A DNA stretch of 64,000 nucleotides from assembly GCF_002760665.1 (NCBI RefSeq), contig NZ_PDOB01000001.1, positions 124,001-188,000 on the forward strand, read 5' to 3'. Below the pieces are notes generated by a model that was given only the letters and a program-made list of their open reading frames with translations, ran no database searches and was not told the DNA's origin. This DNA comes from Massilia psychrophila (lineage in GTDB: Bacteria > Pseudomonadota > Gammaproteobacteria > Burkholderiales > Burkholderiaceae_D). Position numbers and translations under genes: made by a program. Below, in pieces: positions 1 through 7,994 of this stretch. How positions within the stretch are numbered: the stretch's first letter is position 1; each line of letters starts with the position of its first letter.

Positions 1-3
1 TAA

Positions 4-216
4 GGCGCGGGCATCGGCTGCGATCTCACTGATGAGAGATTTGAGAGGTTTGCGGGGGAGGCGCTCGCTGTCGATTTTGCCGGCACGCTGCGATTGGACC
101 AGGAAATTGCTGTTGCTGCAATGCTTGGCCACGATGCAGGAGTGCTGTGTGCTCCCGCTGCCTTTGGCAAGACGGTGACGGCAGTGGCGCTGATCGCGCG
201 GCGTGGGGTCAATACG
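4..216 (+). pseudogene. Fragment of a superfamily II DEAD/DEAH helicase
   Basis: One frame across these bases reads as the N-terminal ATP-binding part of an SF2 helicase. It has a segment FAGTLRLDQEIAVAAML, then GVLCAPAAFGKTVTA, which is a Walker A motif of the AFGKT type, then LIARRGVNT, where intact relatives continue with a motif Ia like LVLVHR. The resemblance stops abruptly after the NT at 216. The next DNA belongs to the 3' end of an unrelated gene on the other strand. An in-frame TAA lies at 1-3, so the part upstream is also broken or frameshifted. The motif spacing resembles helicases of TOTE-type conflict systems, but a generic restriction/repair helicase is equally possible. It is a dead fragment, with no helicase motifs II-VI. 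Confidence 0.65.
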
Positions 217-249
217 TGGCCTCAAAGACGACATGCTGCGCGAGAAGGG

Positions 250-696
250 TCAATCCCAGTCCTCATTGTCGCCGAACTCCTTCGGCTTGGCGCCCGTTTC
301 GGACACGATGCACGGATATCTGTTGGCCGCCAGCGCCGCTGTCTGCCGGCCTTGTTTGGTGATCTGAAAACACCAAGAAGCGCCGAAATCGTAAAAATAG
401 TACAGCTTCTTATGCTTGGGCAGCGGAAATATTTTCGACAAGCGGATATCCGTGACGTGCGCGTCGTCCTCATCCCATTCGCCGTCTGGCGTGAACCATG
501 TCTTCTTGCCGTGCGTACCGTTTGCGAGGTAGAACTCGTCCAAGTGATCGTCGTCCTCGAAGTCGAGCATGCCAAGGATGTACGACGCCAAGTCCCCCAG
601 CGTCGATTCGACCGGCACGTCCAATACGAACTGGTACGGCTCTTTGAAATGCCTGCCGCCGACGCACTCGATTACCATTGTAAAAATTCCGCTCAT
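250..696 (-). CDS. Plasmid pRiA4b ORF-3-like family protein
   Basis: Encodes about 148 residues matching the pRiA4b ORF-3-like family (PF07929 type) in layout: an acidic segment with EFYLAN, then a C-terminal KKLYYFYDFGASWCFQI block and a late YPCIV. Family members are small soluble proteins of unknown biochemical role, often found near transposons and in accessory DNA. I chose the ATG at 696 because upstream codons lack family resemblance and AGACGAGC before it can serve as a weak ribosome site. A longer open frame reaches 819. The gene faces a helicase fragment on one side and a degraded orphan ORF on the other, consistent with an accessory patch. Confidence 0.7.
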   Translation of the reverse strand: MSGIFTMVIECVGGRHFKEPYQFVLDVPVESTLGDLASYILGMLDFEDDDHLDEFYLANGTHGKKTWFTPDGEWDEDDAHVTDIRLSKIFPLPKHKKLYYFYDFGASWCFQITKQGRQTAALAANRYPCIVSETGAKPKEFGDNEDWD

Positions 697-833
697 TGCT
701 CGTCTGTTGAAAATATTCGGTGTGGTGACGTGAGTGCTTGCATCTACGTCCAGGGCGGCGTCGGTGAAAACGCTTGCCTGGATTGGACGGAAGCGGGATG
801 GTATCGATAACGAAACCAACGCGGTTTACCGAC

Positions 834-1262
834 ATGAACGTAAATCAAGAAAACTACAAAAAATTGCTGAAGATCGTCCCGATGTTAAAAGAGATGACGT
901 CGGCGACAACGCTCCTCGCGTCATCCGGCGCGACAGCGCTGATGAGCCTCTGCCAGTACGGCGAGCACCCGGTTGGGCACACAGTGGCTGAGCCATCCAT
1001 GATCATAGCAGTGTATCAAGCTGGGGCGGCAACGCTTGTAGCGAAACGCCATGCTCTTCAAATACTCTTTGATGCTGTTGCGGCTGAGCGGCGTATGATC
1101 CGCGCGCTCCCACCGGCGCTACAGTGTCCTGGAGGTGCCACCCGCGTTACGGGCCAAATCGCTGAGCTGGCGCCAGTTCTCGACATTGTTGAGGTGCACC
1201 TCGAATTCGTCGGCTACCTGCTGCCCCATCTCGCCCGCGCGTCGTGCGCTCCTCGGTACTAA
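834..1262 (+). CDS. Degraded hypothetical protein, DUF1249/DUF6908-like N-terminus
   Basis: Open frame of 142 codons. The N-terminal part (YKKLLKIVPMLKEMTSA, then SLCQYGEHPVGHTVAEPSM and IIAVY) resembles small proteins of the DUF1249/DUF6908 kind, where the pattern is roughly LSxxxYxEHPSGDxxxDPxMxIAV. Several expected positions are altered (GD to GH, DP to EP). A stretch between the two blocks appears deleted, and the C-terminal half after about residue 85 looks like no protein I know. There is no convincing ribosome site. It is probably a decaying gene, and a non-coding reading remains possible. On the opposite strand the same DNA reads as weak helix-turn-helix-like pieces with stops. Confidence 0.35.
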   Translation: MNVNQENYKKLLKIVPMLKEMTSATTLLASSGATALMSLCQYGEHPVGHTVAEPSMIIAVYQAGAATLVAKRHALQILFDAVAAERRMIRALPPALQCPGGATRVTGQIAELAPVLDIVEVHLEFVGYLLPHLARASCAPRY

Positions 1263-1380
1263 GATTCAATCGCAGTCTCATGTTTGTCACCATCCTGATC
1301 GTTACCGACCAGCATTTGAAAAGAAAAATCTGGCGATTACCGGCCATCCCATTTTCCATCACACCTGCTGAGCCTGAAAT

Positions 1381-1410
1381 TTGTCAAACGGCGTCAAACC
1401 CGCGTAGAAT
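1381..1410 (+). promoter_or_regulatory. Sigma-70 promoter of tRNA-Gly
   Basis: TTGTCA at 1381-1386 and TAGAAT at 1405-1410 are separated by 18 bp and lie 10 bp before the first base of the tRNA. This is a good match to the sigma-70 consensus and the only obvious promoter for the tRNA. Confidence 0.75.
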
Positions 1411-1419
1411 GCGACTGTC

Positions 1420-1493
1420 GCGGGTGTAGCTCAATGGTAGAGCAGAAGCTTCCCAAGCTTACGACGAGGGTTCGATTCCCTTCACCCGCTCCA
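1420..1493 (+). tRNA. tRNA-Gly (anticodon CCC)
   Basis: Seventy-four bases with the CCA end encoded. The acceptor stem is GCGGGTG pairing with CACCCGC, the D arm contains AGCTCAATGGTAGAGC, and the T arm contains GGTTCGATTCC. The anticodon loop is TTCCCAA, giving CCC at 1452-1454. The sequence around the anticodon stem (AGCTTCCCAAGCT) matches the known pattern of bacterial glyU-type tRNA-Gly(CCC). It is a single gene with its own promoter. No other tRNA gene was seen in the window. Confidence 0.97.
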
Positions 1494-1696
1494 GCCAGAT
1501 CAACGACCAGTTGATTTCGCCCTTTCCGGCCAGTTCGCGCCGCATCAGTTTTCTTCGCTTCCCAACGCACCGACGATGCAGGCAATGATGATGCCTTGCG
1601 GCTTTGCCGCGCGCGCCGTATCGCGCGATCGACGTTATCGAATGTATATAGAATTGGCCGGATTGCTTCCATCGCAACTGTCCAAGGAGATCCTCA

Positions 1697-3022
1697 ATGC
1701 GTGACGCCACTTCCCGCCGTCTGCTGGCCGCCGGCCTGCTGCTCGGCGTTGCCGCCTGCGCCGAAAAATCCCGCCTGCCGGCGTTTGCCGGTGTCGGCCC
1801 GGCGCCGACGATTCCGGCGCCCACCAAGTCGCTCATCCCGACAGTGGACATTGCGCCCGCCAGGGGCTGGCCTGCCGGCGTCATGCCGACGGCGGCGGCG
1901 GGCATGGTGGTCAACCCGCTGGCGACCGGCCTGAATCATCCGCGCTGGCTGTATGTGCTGCCTAACGGCGACGTGCTGGTGGCCGAGACCAATGCGCCGC
2001 CGCGGCCGGAAGCCGGCAAGGGCATCAAGGGGTTCATCATGAAGAAGGTGATGGAAAGGGCGGGCGCCGCGGTGCCAAGTGCGAACCGCATCACCCTGCT
2101 GCGCGATGCCGATGGCGACGGCGTCGCTGAAACCCGCACCGAATTCCTCAAGGGCCTGAACTCGCCGTTCGGCATCGCCCTCGTCGGCGACGTGCTGTAC
2201 GTCGCCAACGCCGACGCCGTCGTGCGTTTCCCTTACCGCGCCGGCGAGACGGCGGTCAACGCCGCGCCGGTCACGGTGGCGGCGCTGCCGGGCGGCCCGA
2301 TCAATCATCATTGGACCAAGAACATCATCGCCAGCAAGGATGGCAGCAAGCTGTACGCCACCGTCGGCTCGAACAGCAACGTCGCCGAGAACGGCATCGA
2401 CAAGGAAACCAACCGCGCGGCGATCCTTGAAATCGACTTGAAAACCGCCGCCACGCGGCTGTTCGCATCGGGCCTGCGCAATCCCAACGGGATGGGCTGG
2501 CAGCCACACAGCGGCGCGCTGTGGACGGTCGTGAACGAGCGCGACGAACTTGGCAGCGACCTGGTGCCCGATTACCTGACGTCGGTGAAGGACGGCGGTT
2601 TCTACGGCTGGCCGTACAGCTATTTCGGCAGCCACGTCGACGCCCGGGTCACGCCGCCGCGGCCCGACATGGTAGCGAAAGCCATTGTGCCCGACTACGC
2701 GCTCGGCGCGCACGTGGCCGCGCTTGGCCTGGTATTTTACGAGGGCAGCCTGTTCCCGCCGCAGTACGCGGGCGGCGCCTTTATCGGCCAGCACGGATCG
2801 TGGAACCGCAAGCCGCTCAGTGGCTACAACGTCGTGTTCGTCCCCTTTGCAAACGGCAAGCCGAGCGGCAAACCTGCCGAGATCCTGACCGGTTTCGTCA
2901 ACCAGGACGGCGACGCTTTCGGCCGCCCGGTCGGCGTCGCGGTGGACAAGGCTGGTGCGCTGCTGGTGGCGGACGACGTCGGCAACGCGGTGTGGCGCGT
3001 CAGGCCTGCCGCGATGCAGTGA
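1697..3022 (+). CDS. Sorbosone dehydrogenase family (PQQ-type six-bladed propeller) lipoprotein
   Basis: Encodes 441 residues. The N-terminus has a hydrophobic stretch and a lipobox LLGVAAC, so the protein is probably anchored in a membrane facing the periplasm. The body has the hallmarks of the L-sorbosone/glucose dehydrogenase beta-propeller family: [18 protein letters not shown] near residue 78, [34 protein letters not shown] and QHGSWNRKP. Family enzymes use PQQ to oxidise sugars or aldehydes and pass electrons to cytochromes. The substrate here is unknown. The start has AGGAG just upstream. A paralogue without a lipobox lies at 16990-18312. The neighbouring cytochrome oxidase and c-type cytochromes fit a periplasmic dehydrogenase-to-oxygen chain, which is inference. 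Confidence 0.88.
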   Translation: MRDATSRRLLAAGLLLGVAACAEKSRLPAFAGVGPAPTIPAPTKSLIPTVDIAPARGWPAGVMPTAAAGMVVNPLATGLNHPRWLYVLPNGDVLVAETNAPPRPEAGKGIKGFIMKKVMERAGAAVPSANRITLLRDADGDGVAETRTEFLKGLNSPFGIALVGDVLYVANADAVVRFPYRAGETAVNAAPVTVAALPGGPINHHWTKNIIASKDGSKLYATVGSNSNVAENGIDKETNRAAILEIDLKTAATRLFASGLRNPNGMGWQPHSGALWTVVNERDELGSDLVPDYLTSVKDGGFYGWPYSYFGSHVDARVTPPRPDMVAKAIVPDYALGAHVAALGLVFYEGSLFPPQYAGGAFIGQHGSWNRKPLSGYNVVFVPFANGKPSGKPAEILTGFVNQDGDAFGRPVGVAVDKAGALLVADDVGNAVWRVRPAAMQ

Positions 3023-3046
3023 TGGTGCGATGGTGCGCCAGCGAAG

Positions 3047-3403
3047 CTAGCCGCAGCCGTCGATCATCAGCACCGGCACGCTGGTCCAGATGACTCCCAA
3101 CATTGCCAGCACTGCGCCGCCGGCCTGCGCCCAGTCAAGCAGGCGGGGGGTGTTCGCGTCGTTTTTCGCGCCATCTTTCGCGCCATCGCGCAGCGTGGCG
3201 CGGGCACGCCACAGCAGCGTCGCGCACGCGCCGAGCGCCAGTACCGACAACATCGCCAGCATCGCGTGGCGCGGCGCCTGCGGCGTGATGAGCGCGGGGC
3301 TGCACTGCGCCGCCACCAACAGGTAGACGGCAAAGAAGTGAAACGCCCATACTAGCAGCGGCAAGGTCCCGTACAGCAGCCGAATGAAAAAGCGGTCGCT
3401 CAT
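3047..3403 (-). CDS. Small membrane protein of the oxidase operon
   Basis: A 118-residue protein with about three transmembrane helices (near residues 8-26, 43-62 and 95-113) and a basic, charged loop (ARATLRDGAKDGAKNDAN) between the last two. It begins 2 bp after the stop of the fused subunit I-III gene and is almost certainly cotranscribed with it. I do not recognise a named family. Small membrane proteins at this position often act as accessory or assembly subunits of aa3/caa3-type oxidases, which is inference from context. A longer open frame into the oxidase gene is not needed. Confidence 0.75.
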   Translation of the reverse strand: MSDRFFIRLLYGTLPLLVWAFHFFAVYLLVAAQCSPALITPQAPRHAMLAMLSVLALGACATLLWRARATLRDGAKDGAKNDANTPRLLDWAQAGGAVLAMLGVIWTSVPVLMIDGCG

Positions 3404-3405
3404 GT

Positions 3406-5961
3406 TCACCCCATCAGCGTTGGCACGATATGGATCGCCAGCGACGCGGCAATGCCCTGCAGCGTCGTGTAATGCCACATCAGCGCGGTGTTGTCGAGCG
3501 TGGCGCGGCTGGCGGACGTCACGTGTCCGCTCCACGCGCGCGCACACAGGTACAGTGCGGCCAGCGCGATGCCGGCAACGTGCAGCCCCTGGTAGGCCAG
3601 CAGCGCCGCCACCGCCGCGCTCCATGCAAGGCTGGTGGGCTCCAGTCCTGCCAGGCGATGGCCGTTGAAGTCGCAGGCGAACGCGGCGCCCATGCACGCC
3701 AGCGCGGCCAGCACCAGCCATGGCAGGACCGGCTTGCCGGCGCCGGTGCCGATGTCAATGCTGCGCCGCGCTAGGGCGAACAGTGCCGAGCCGGCCACCA
3801 GCAGGCTGCCGGACAGCCACGGCCACAGCGGATCGGCCAGCGCGGCATTCGGCGGCGGGCACACCGTCAGGCGCATCGAGATGTGAATGTAGGCGAACAC
3901 GAACGACGCGAAGATGCTGGCGTCGACCACCAGCATGATGATCGTCGCCCACCACGATGGCGCCGCCGCGCCGGTGGCGCCGACCGGCAGCGTCAGCGTG
4001 TCCGATACTTTCGCCGTCTCGATCGGCGCCGGCCGGTCGCCCTGCCATAGCCAGACGATGATGGCGGTCACCGCAGCGATGCCGCAAGCGAACGCAATGA
4101 GCGTCATCTTGACGGTCAGCAGCAGGAAGAAGCCGGCCGTGCCGGCGGCGGCAATCAGCGGCCACCAGCTGTCGGTCGGCAGGATCAGTACGTAGCGCGG
4201 CTCGGCGCTGACCGGGCTGGTGACGATCGTTTCGCGCTTGCCGCTGGCGCTGCCCGGCAGGTAGTGGCGGCCAGCCTCGACCTCGGCGGCGAGCCCGGGC
4301 TGGTCCCACAGCGGCTCCATCGACGTGATGTGCGGGATGCTGCGGTTGTTGTAGTATTCCGACGGCAGCCATTCCAGCGTCGCCGCCTTCCACGGGTTGC
4401 CGACCTGCTTGCCGACCTTGCGGAAAGTGCGCACCGCATCGGCGACGAACAGCAGTACGCCGGCGGCGAGGATGAAGGCGCCCACCGTCGACGCCAGGTT
4501 CAGGCCGTTCCACCCCAGGTCGGCCGCGTACGTGTAGACCCGGCGCGGCATGCCGAGCAGGCCGGTGATGTGCATCGGGAAGAAGGCCAGGTTGAAGCCG
4601 CCGAACATCAGCGCGAACACCCAGCGCGCCACCGGCTCCGACAACCGGTTGCCATTGATGAGCGGGATCCAGTAATACATCGCCGCGAACACCGGGAACA
4701 CCATGCCGCCGATGAGCACGTAGTGAAAGTGGGCGACCACGAAATAGGTGTCGTGCACCTGCCAGTTGAACGGCAGCACCGCCACCATCACGCCGGTCAG
4801 CCCGCCGAGCACGAAAATGAACATGAAGCCGAGCAGGAACAGCGTCGGCCCGGTGATGCGCACAGTGCCGCGCCACAGCGTTGCGATCCAGGCGAACAGC
4901 TGGATCGCAGTCGGCACTGCAACTGCCATGCTGGCGGCGGACACGAAGCTCATCTCCAGCACGCCCAGGCCGGCGGTGAACATGTGATGCGCCCACAGCG
5001 CAAAACTGAAGAACCCGACCGCCACCAGCGCCACGACGATCTGGGTGCGCCCTACCAGCGGCGTGCCGGCAATCGTCGGGATCATGGTCGACACCATGCC
5101 GGCCGCCGGCAGGAAGATGATGTACACCTCGGGATGGCCGAAGAACCAGAACAGGTGCTGCCAGAGGATCGGGTCGCCGCCGCGGTCGGCGATGAAAAAC
5201 GGCCAGTCGTAGGCGCGCTCGAGCTCGAGCAGCGCGGTGCCGGCGATGATGGCGGGAAAGGCAAACACGATCATCACGCCGACCACCAGCATGGCCCAGG
5301 CGTACACCGGCATCCGGCCCAGCGTCATGCCGGGCGCGCGGGTGAACAGGATGCCGACGATCAGTTCGATCGCGCCGGCAATCGCCGAGATTTCGATGAA
5401 GCCGATCCCGAGCAGCCAGAAGTCAGCGTTCAGGCCAGGCGAATACTGCTTGCCTGTCAGCGGCGGATACATGAACCAGCCGCCGTCCGGCGCCAGCCCG
5501 GCGAACAGGGTGCAGAAAAATGCCAGCCCGCCGATCGCATAGGCCCAGAACGCATACGCCGACAGGCGCGGGAACGGCAGGTCGCGCGCGCCGAGCATGT
5601 TGGGCAGCAGGTAGACCGCAATCGCTTCGACCACCGGTATCGCGAACAGGAACATCATCACCGTGCCGTGCATGGTGAACACCTGGTTGTAGGTGGCGGC
5701 ACTGAGCAGGGTATTTTCCGGCACTGCGAGCTGGGCGCGCATCATCAGGCCCAGAATCCCGGCGAGAACGAAGAACAGCAGTGCCGTGCCGATGTACAGC
5801 AGGCCGATGCTGGTGTTGTTGACGCTGGAGAAAAAGCGCCAGCCGACAGGCGTCTTCCACGCCGCTTGAAGGCGTTCGAGTTCCCCGGCGGGGCGCGGCA
5901 AGGAGCTGGGCAAGGCGCTGGGCAGGGCGCTGGGCAGGGTGTCAGGGACGGCGGCTGTCAT
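3406..5961 (-). CDS. ctaD: Cytochrome c oxidase subunit I fused to subunit III
   Basis: Encodes 851 residues. Residues about 35-560 are heme-copper oxidase subunit I: heme ligand in TMHGT (H98), FGHPEVY (H276, E278, Y280; CuB ligand and cross-linked Tyr), AHH (H325, H326) and VAHFHY (H411, H413). After a linker, residues about 600-850 contain further helices ending in WHYTTLQGIAASLAIH, the subunit III-like domain. FGHPEVY indicates an A1-type D-channel glutamate. The position normally holding the K-channel lysine (PTGIKxF in relatives) reads PTAIQLF, so glutamine replaces lysine at residue 354. The NN pair after the D-channel aspartate (GAPDMAFPRMNN in relatives) reads SA. The N-terminus carries a short Leu-Pro-Ser-Ala repeat. 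Its start overlaps the stop of ctaC by 4 bp. Confidence 0.93.
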   Translation of the reverse strand: MTAAVPDTLPSALPSALPSSLPRPAGELERLQAAWKTPVGWRFFSSVNNTSIGLLYIGTALLFFVLAGILGLMMRAQLAVPENTLLSAATYNQVFTMHGTVMMFLFAIPVVEAIAVYLLPNMLGARDLPFPRLSAYAFWAYAIGGLAFFCTLFAGLAPDGGWFMYPPLTGKQYSPGLNADFWLLGIGFIEISAIAGAIELIVGILFTRAPGMTLGRMPVYAWAMLVVGVMIVFAFPAIIAGTALLELERAYDWPFFIADRGGDPILWQHLFWFFGHPEVYIIFLPAAGMVSTMIPTIAGTPLVGRTQIVVALVAVGFFSFALWAHHMFTAGLGVLEMSFVSAASMAVAVPTAIQLFAWIATLWRGTVRITGPTLFLLGFMFIFVLGGLTGVMVAVLPFNWQVHDTYFVVAHFHYVLIGGMVFPVFAAMYYWIPLINGNRLSEPVARWVFALMFGGFNLAFFPMHITGLLGMPRRVYTYAADLGWNGLNLASTVGAFILAAGVLLFVADAVRTFRKVGKQVGNPWKAATLEWLPSEYYNNRSIPHITSMEPLWDQPGLAAEVEAGRHYLPGSASGKRETIVTSPVSAEPRYVLILPTDSWWPLIAAAGTAGFFLLLTVKMTLIAFACGIAAVTAIIVWLWQGDRPAPIETAKVSDTLTLPVGATGAAAPSWWATIIMLVVDASIFASFVFAYIHISMRLTVCPPPNAALADPLWPWLSGSLLVAGSALFALARRSIDIGTGAGKPVLPWLVLAALACMGAAFACDFNGHRLAGLEPTSLAWSAAVAALLAYQGLHVAGIALAALYLCARAWSGHVTSASRATLDNTALMWHYTTLQGIAASLAIHIVPTLMG
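5896..5943 (-). repeat. Four 12-bp tandem repeats in the ctaD start region
   Basis: Four imperfect copies of a 12-bp unit (GGGCAAGGCGCT on the plus strand) run from 5896 to 5943. They encode the LPSA-type repeats near residues 9-22 of the fused oxidase subunit, ahead of the first helix. The unit is a multiple of three, so copy-number change would not shift the frame. Confidence 0.8.
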
Positions 5962-6941
5962 TTGAGATGCTCGAGGTAGGCGGCGAGGGCGCGCAGCGAC
6001 TCGCCGTCAAGATCGGCGGCAGCAGGCATGCGCGCGCCAGGCTTGATGGCCTGCGGATCGGCGATCCAGCCGGCCAGCGTGCCGCGGTGGGTGCGCAGCG
6101 TGCCGGCCGCGATGTGCAGGCGGCTGCCGACGTGGGTCAGGTCCGGTCCCAGCCGTGGTTCGCCAACCAGGCCTGCCACACCTGCCACACCAGCCACACC
6201 AGCCACGCCGGTCACACCGGTCACGCCGCGGATCGTGTGACAGGCGCCGCAGCGCTGGTCGATGAACGCCTGGCGCCCGCGCGCCAGGAAGGCATCCCGC
6301 GGCGGTGCGGCCGGCTCCAGTTGGCGCGCCAGCCAGGCGTCGAACTCTTGCTCCGTTTCGGCCACCACGTGCAGTGCCATGCGCGCGTGCTGCTCACCGC
6401 AATATTCGGCGCACTGGCCGCGGTACACGCCGGGCGTATCGGCGTGTACGGTCAGGCCCGTCACGCGGCCCGGCACCATGTCTCTTTTTCCGTTCAGCGC
6501 CGGCACCCACAGGCTGTGGATGACGTCGCTGGAAGTGAGCCCGAGGTAGACCGCTCGTCCGACGGGAATGTGGATTTCGTTGGCGGTGATGACTTCGCGC
6601 CCGCTCGCCTTGTCGCGGTAGCGCACTTCCCACCACCACATTTTGGCGGTGACGGAGATGGCCAGCGACTGCTGCGACGACTGCGGCGTCAGCTGCGCAC
6701 TGCGCCAGGTGCTCCAGGCCAGCAGCGCCGACAGCACCACGGCGGGGAACGCAATGCCGGCGCCGGCAATCCAGCGCATCGGACGCACAGGGCGTGGCCG
6801 GCCGCGCACCCCGAGCGCAAGCAGCGCCATGACGGTAATGAAAATCAGCGCACCGGCGCCGAACATCACCCACGCGAATTGGCCGATGATGACCGCGTCA
6901 GGTCCGGCCGGATGCAGCACCGACTGCGAGGGAACGTTCAT
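5958..6941 (-). CDS. ctaC: Cytochrome c oxidase subunit II with C-terminal cytochrome c domain
   Basis: Encodes 327 residues. Two transmembrane helices (about 20-44 and 58-77) are followed by a periplasmic CuA domain with H142 and the cluster CAEYCGEQHARM (C177, E179, C181, H185, M188). A fused cytochrome c domain carries CGACH at 231-235 and a likely axial Met in GARMP near 305. This makes it a caa3-type oxidase that can take electrons directly from a c-type cytochrome. There is no classical cleaved signal peptide, and the first helix serves as anchor. A run of GVA/GVT triplets directly follows the heme site. It is the first gene of the minus-strand operon ctaC-ctaDE-membrane protein, with a 4-bp overlap to ctaD. 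Confidence 0.93.
   Translation of the reverse strand: MNVPSQSVLHPAGPDAVIIGQFAWVMFGAGALIFITVMALLALGVRGRPRPVRPMRWIAGAGIAFPAVVLSALLAWSTWRSAQLTPQSSQQSLAISVTAKMWWWEVRYRDKASGREVITANEIHIPVGRAVYLGLTSSDVIHSLWVPALNGKRDMVPGRVTGLTVHADTPGVYRGQCAEYCGEQHARMALHVVAETEQEFDAWLARQLEPAAPPRDAFLARGRQAFIDQRCGACHTIRGVTGVTGVAGVAGVAGVAGLVGEPRLGPDLTHVGSRLHIAAGTLRTHRGTLAGWIADPQAIKPGARMPAAADLDGESLRALAAYLEHLK
6172..6225 (-). repeat. Six 9-bp repeats inside ctaC (Gly-Val-Ala/Thr run)
   Basis: Six near-identical 9-bp units (CCAGCCACA type on the plus strand) encode a GVA/GVT repeat of about 18 residues. It lies between the CXXCH heme motif and the GPDLTHVGS segment of the subunit II cytochrome domain. Being in multiples of three, it can expand or contract without breaking the frame. 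Confidence 0.88.
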
Positions 6942-6950
6942 TGAAGCGTA

Positions 6951-6978
6951 CTCATTGCAGCGTGCTCATTGCAGCGTG
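6951..6978. repeat. 14-bp tandem duplication at a stop codon
   Basis: CTCATTGCAGCGTG occurs twice in a row and spans the stop codon of the cytochrome c gene ending at 6966. It looks like a recent slippage duplication. The coding end LYTLQ is retained. Confidence 0.8.
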
Positions 6979-7358
6979 TACAGGTAGGCCGCCATGTGGC
7001 GCGCTTCGCCGGGCGAGACGCCCAGGTCCGGCATCGACGTGCCCGGCTTGACGGCGGCGGGGTTCACCAGCCAAGCGCCAAGCGCATCTGGCTGGTTGGG
7101 AATGGCGCCGGCGATGTAGCTGTTGCGGCCAAAGCGATCGAGTGACGGACCGGCAGTGCCGCGCGCCGCGGGGACGTCAGGAATGGTGTGACACGATCCG
7201 CACTGGTACTGGCCGATCAGCCGCCTACCCAGTGTCGCATCGCCACCCACCACGCGCAGCGGCGCCGGGCTTTCACTGCAGGCAGCCAGCGCCAATGTAA
7301 AAAAAAATGCCGCCGCAACGGCACCGGCTGAGGCTGCATGGGTGGGAAACACGCGCAC
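6966..7358 (-). CDS. Cytochrome c lipoprotein
   Basis: Encodes about 130 residues from a GTG start at 7358. The N-terminus is a hydrophobic signal with lipobox LALAAC, so the protein is likely a lipoprotein. A single heme site CGSCH lies in GQYQCGSCHTIPDV, with GTSMPDL supplying the probable axial Met and a C-terminal HMAAYLYTL helix typical of class I cytochromes c. A longer frame uses TTG at 7424, but the signal fits the GTG start better. It is a clear paralogue of the cytochrome at 7991-8365, with the same order: QYxCxxCH-IP, then YIAG/FIAG-PN, then MP and a closing A-YL helix. It precedes ctaC in the same direction and may be the oxidase's electron donor (inference). Confidence 0.82.
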   Translation of the reverse strand: MRVFPTHAASAGAVAAAFFFTLALAACSESPAPLRVVGGDATLGRRLIGQYQCGSCHTIPDVPAARGTAGPSLDRFGRNSYIAGAIPNQPDALGAWLVNPAAVKPGTSMPDLGVSPGEARHMAAYLYTLQ

Positions 7359-7451
7359 GGTTGAACCCTGCGAAAGCTTAATTGCTATATATAATACAAG
7401 AAAAAATGCTGGCGTTTTTTTCAACCGAACGCGCTACCGAGCGCTTCCCCC

Positions 7452-7994
7452 ATGCCTTCCAACCGCACGCGCCTGATTCTTATCACCGCCGCCACCACCC
7501 TGGTGCTGGCGGCGCTGGCGGGCGTGCTGCTCGGCGTCGTCGTGCTCAAGGCCGGCTGGTACAACGTCGGCGCGACACGCCAGCACTTTCAAGTTGTTTA
7601 TAGCGTGCTGGAACAGGGCATGCGCGAGTCGGTTCGCCACCATGCGCGCGCCGTGACGGTGCCGGCGCTGACGGCGCCGCGGCAGATACGGCGCGGCGCG
7701 CAGGTGTACCGCGATAACTGCGCGCAGTGCCACGGCGGGCCCGGCTTTGCCCAGTCCGACTGGGGCAAGAGCATGCAGCCCTTGCCTGGCCCCCTGGTCG
7801 GCGCCACGCGGCGCTGGAAAGCCGGCGAGCTGTACTGGATCACCCGCCATGGCATCAAGCTGAGCGGCATGCCCGCGTGGGAATACCACCTGGCCGACGA
7901 GGACCTGTGGGCGGTGGTCGCGTTCATGCACCGGCTGCCTTCGCTGACGCCGAAAGCCTACGACGAAATCACCGCGCGCGAGGCGAGCCGATGA
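7452..7994 (+). CDS. Membrane-anchored c-type cytochrome
   Basis: Encodes 180 residues with one N-terminal transmembrane helix (about 8-30), a periplasmic stretch, then a class I cytochrome c domain. The heme motif is CAQCH in [13 protein letters not shown], and the axial Met is probably in [11 protein letters not shown], followed by [14 protein letters not shown], the usual C-terminal helix. It starts divergently from the cytochrome gene ending at 6966, across an AT-rich gap (7380-7400 contains TATATATAATA). It overlaps the next cytochrome gene by 4 bp (ATGA). The pattern resembles cytochromes linked to alcohol/aldehyde dehydrogenases and oxidases. Confidence 0.85.
   Translation: MPSNRTRLILITAATTLVLAALAGVLLGVVVLKAGWYNVGATRQHFQVVYSVLEQGMRESVRHHARAVTVPALTAPRQIRRGAQVYRDNCAQCHGGPGFAQSDWGKSMQPLPGPLVGATRRWKAGELYWITRHGIKLSGMPAWEYHLADEDLWAVVAFMHRLPSLTPKAYDEITAREASR

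Noticed and set aside
980-1260. Minus-strand pieces LSRNSIKEYLKSM and QLSDLARNAGGTSRTL looking like transposase or AraC helix-turn-helix
   Set aside because: They are interrupted by stops and overlap another weak frame. The match is too short to call.
1420-1493. tRNA-Gly as an integration site
   Set aside because: No direct repeat of the tRNA 3' end, no integrase and the accessory patch lies on the 5' side.
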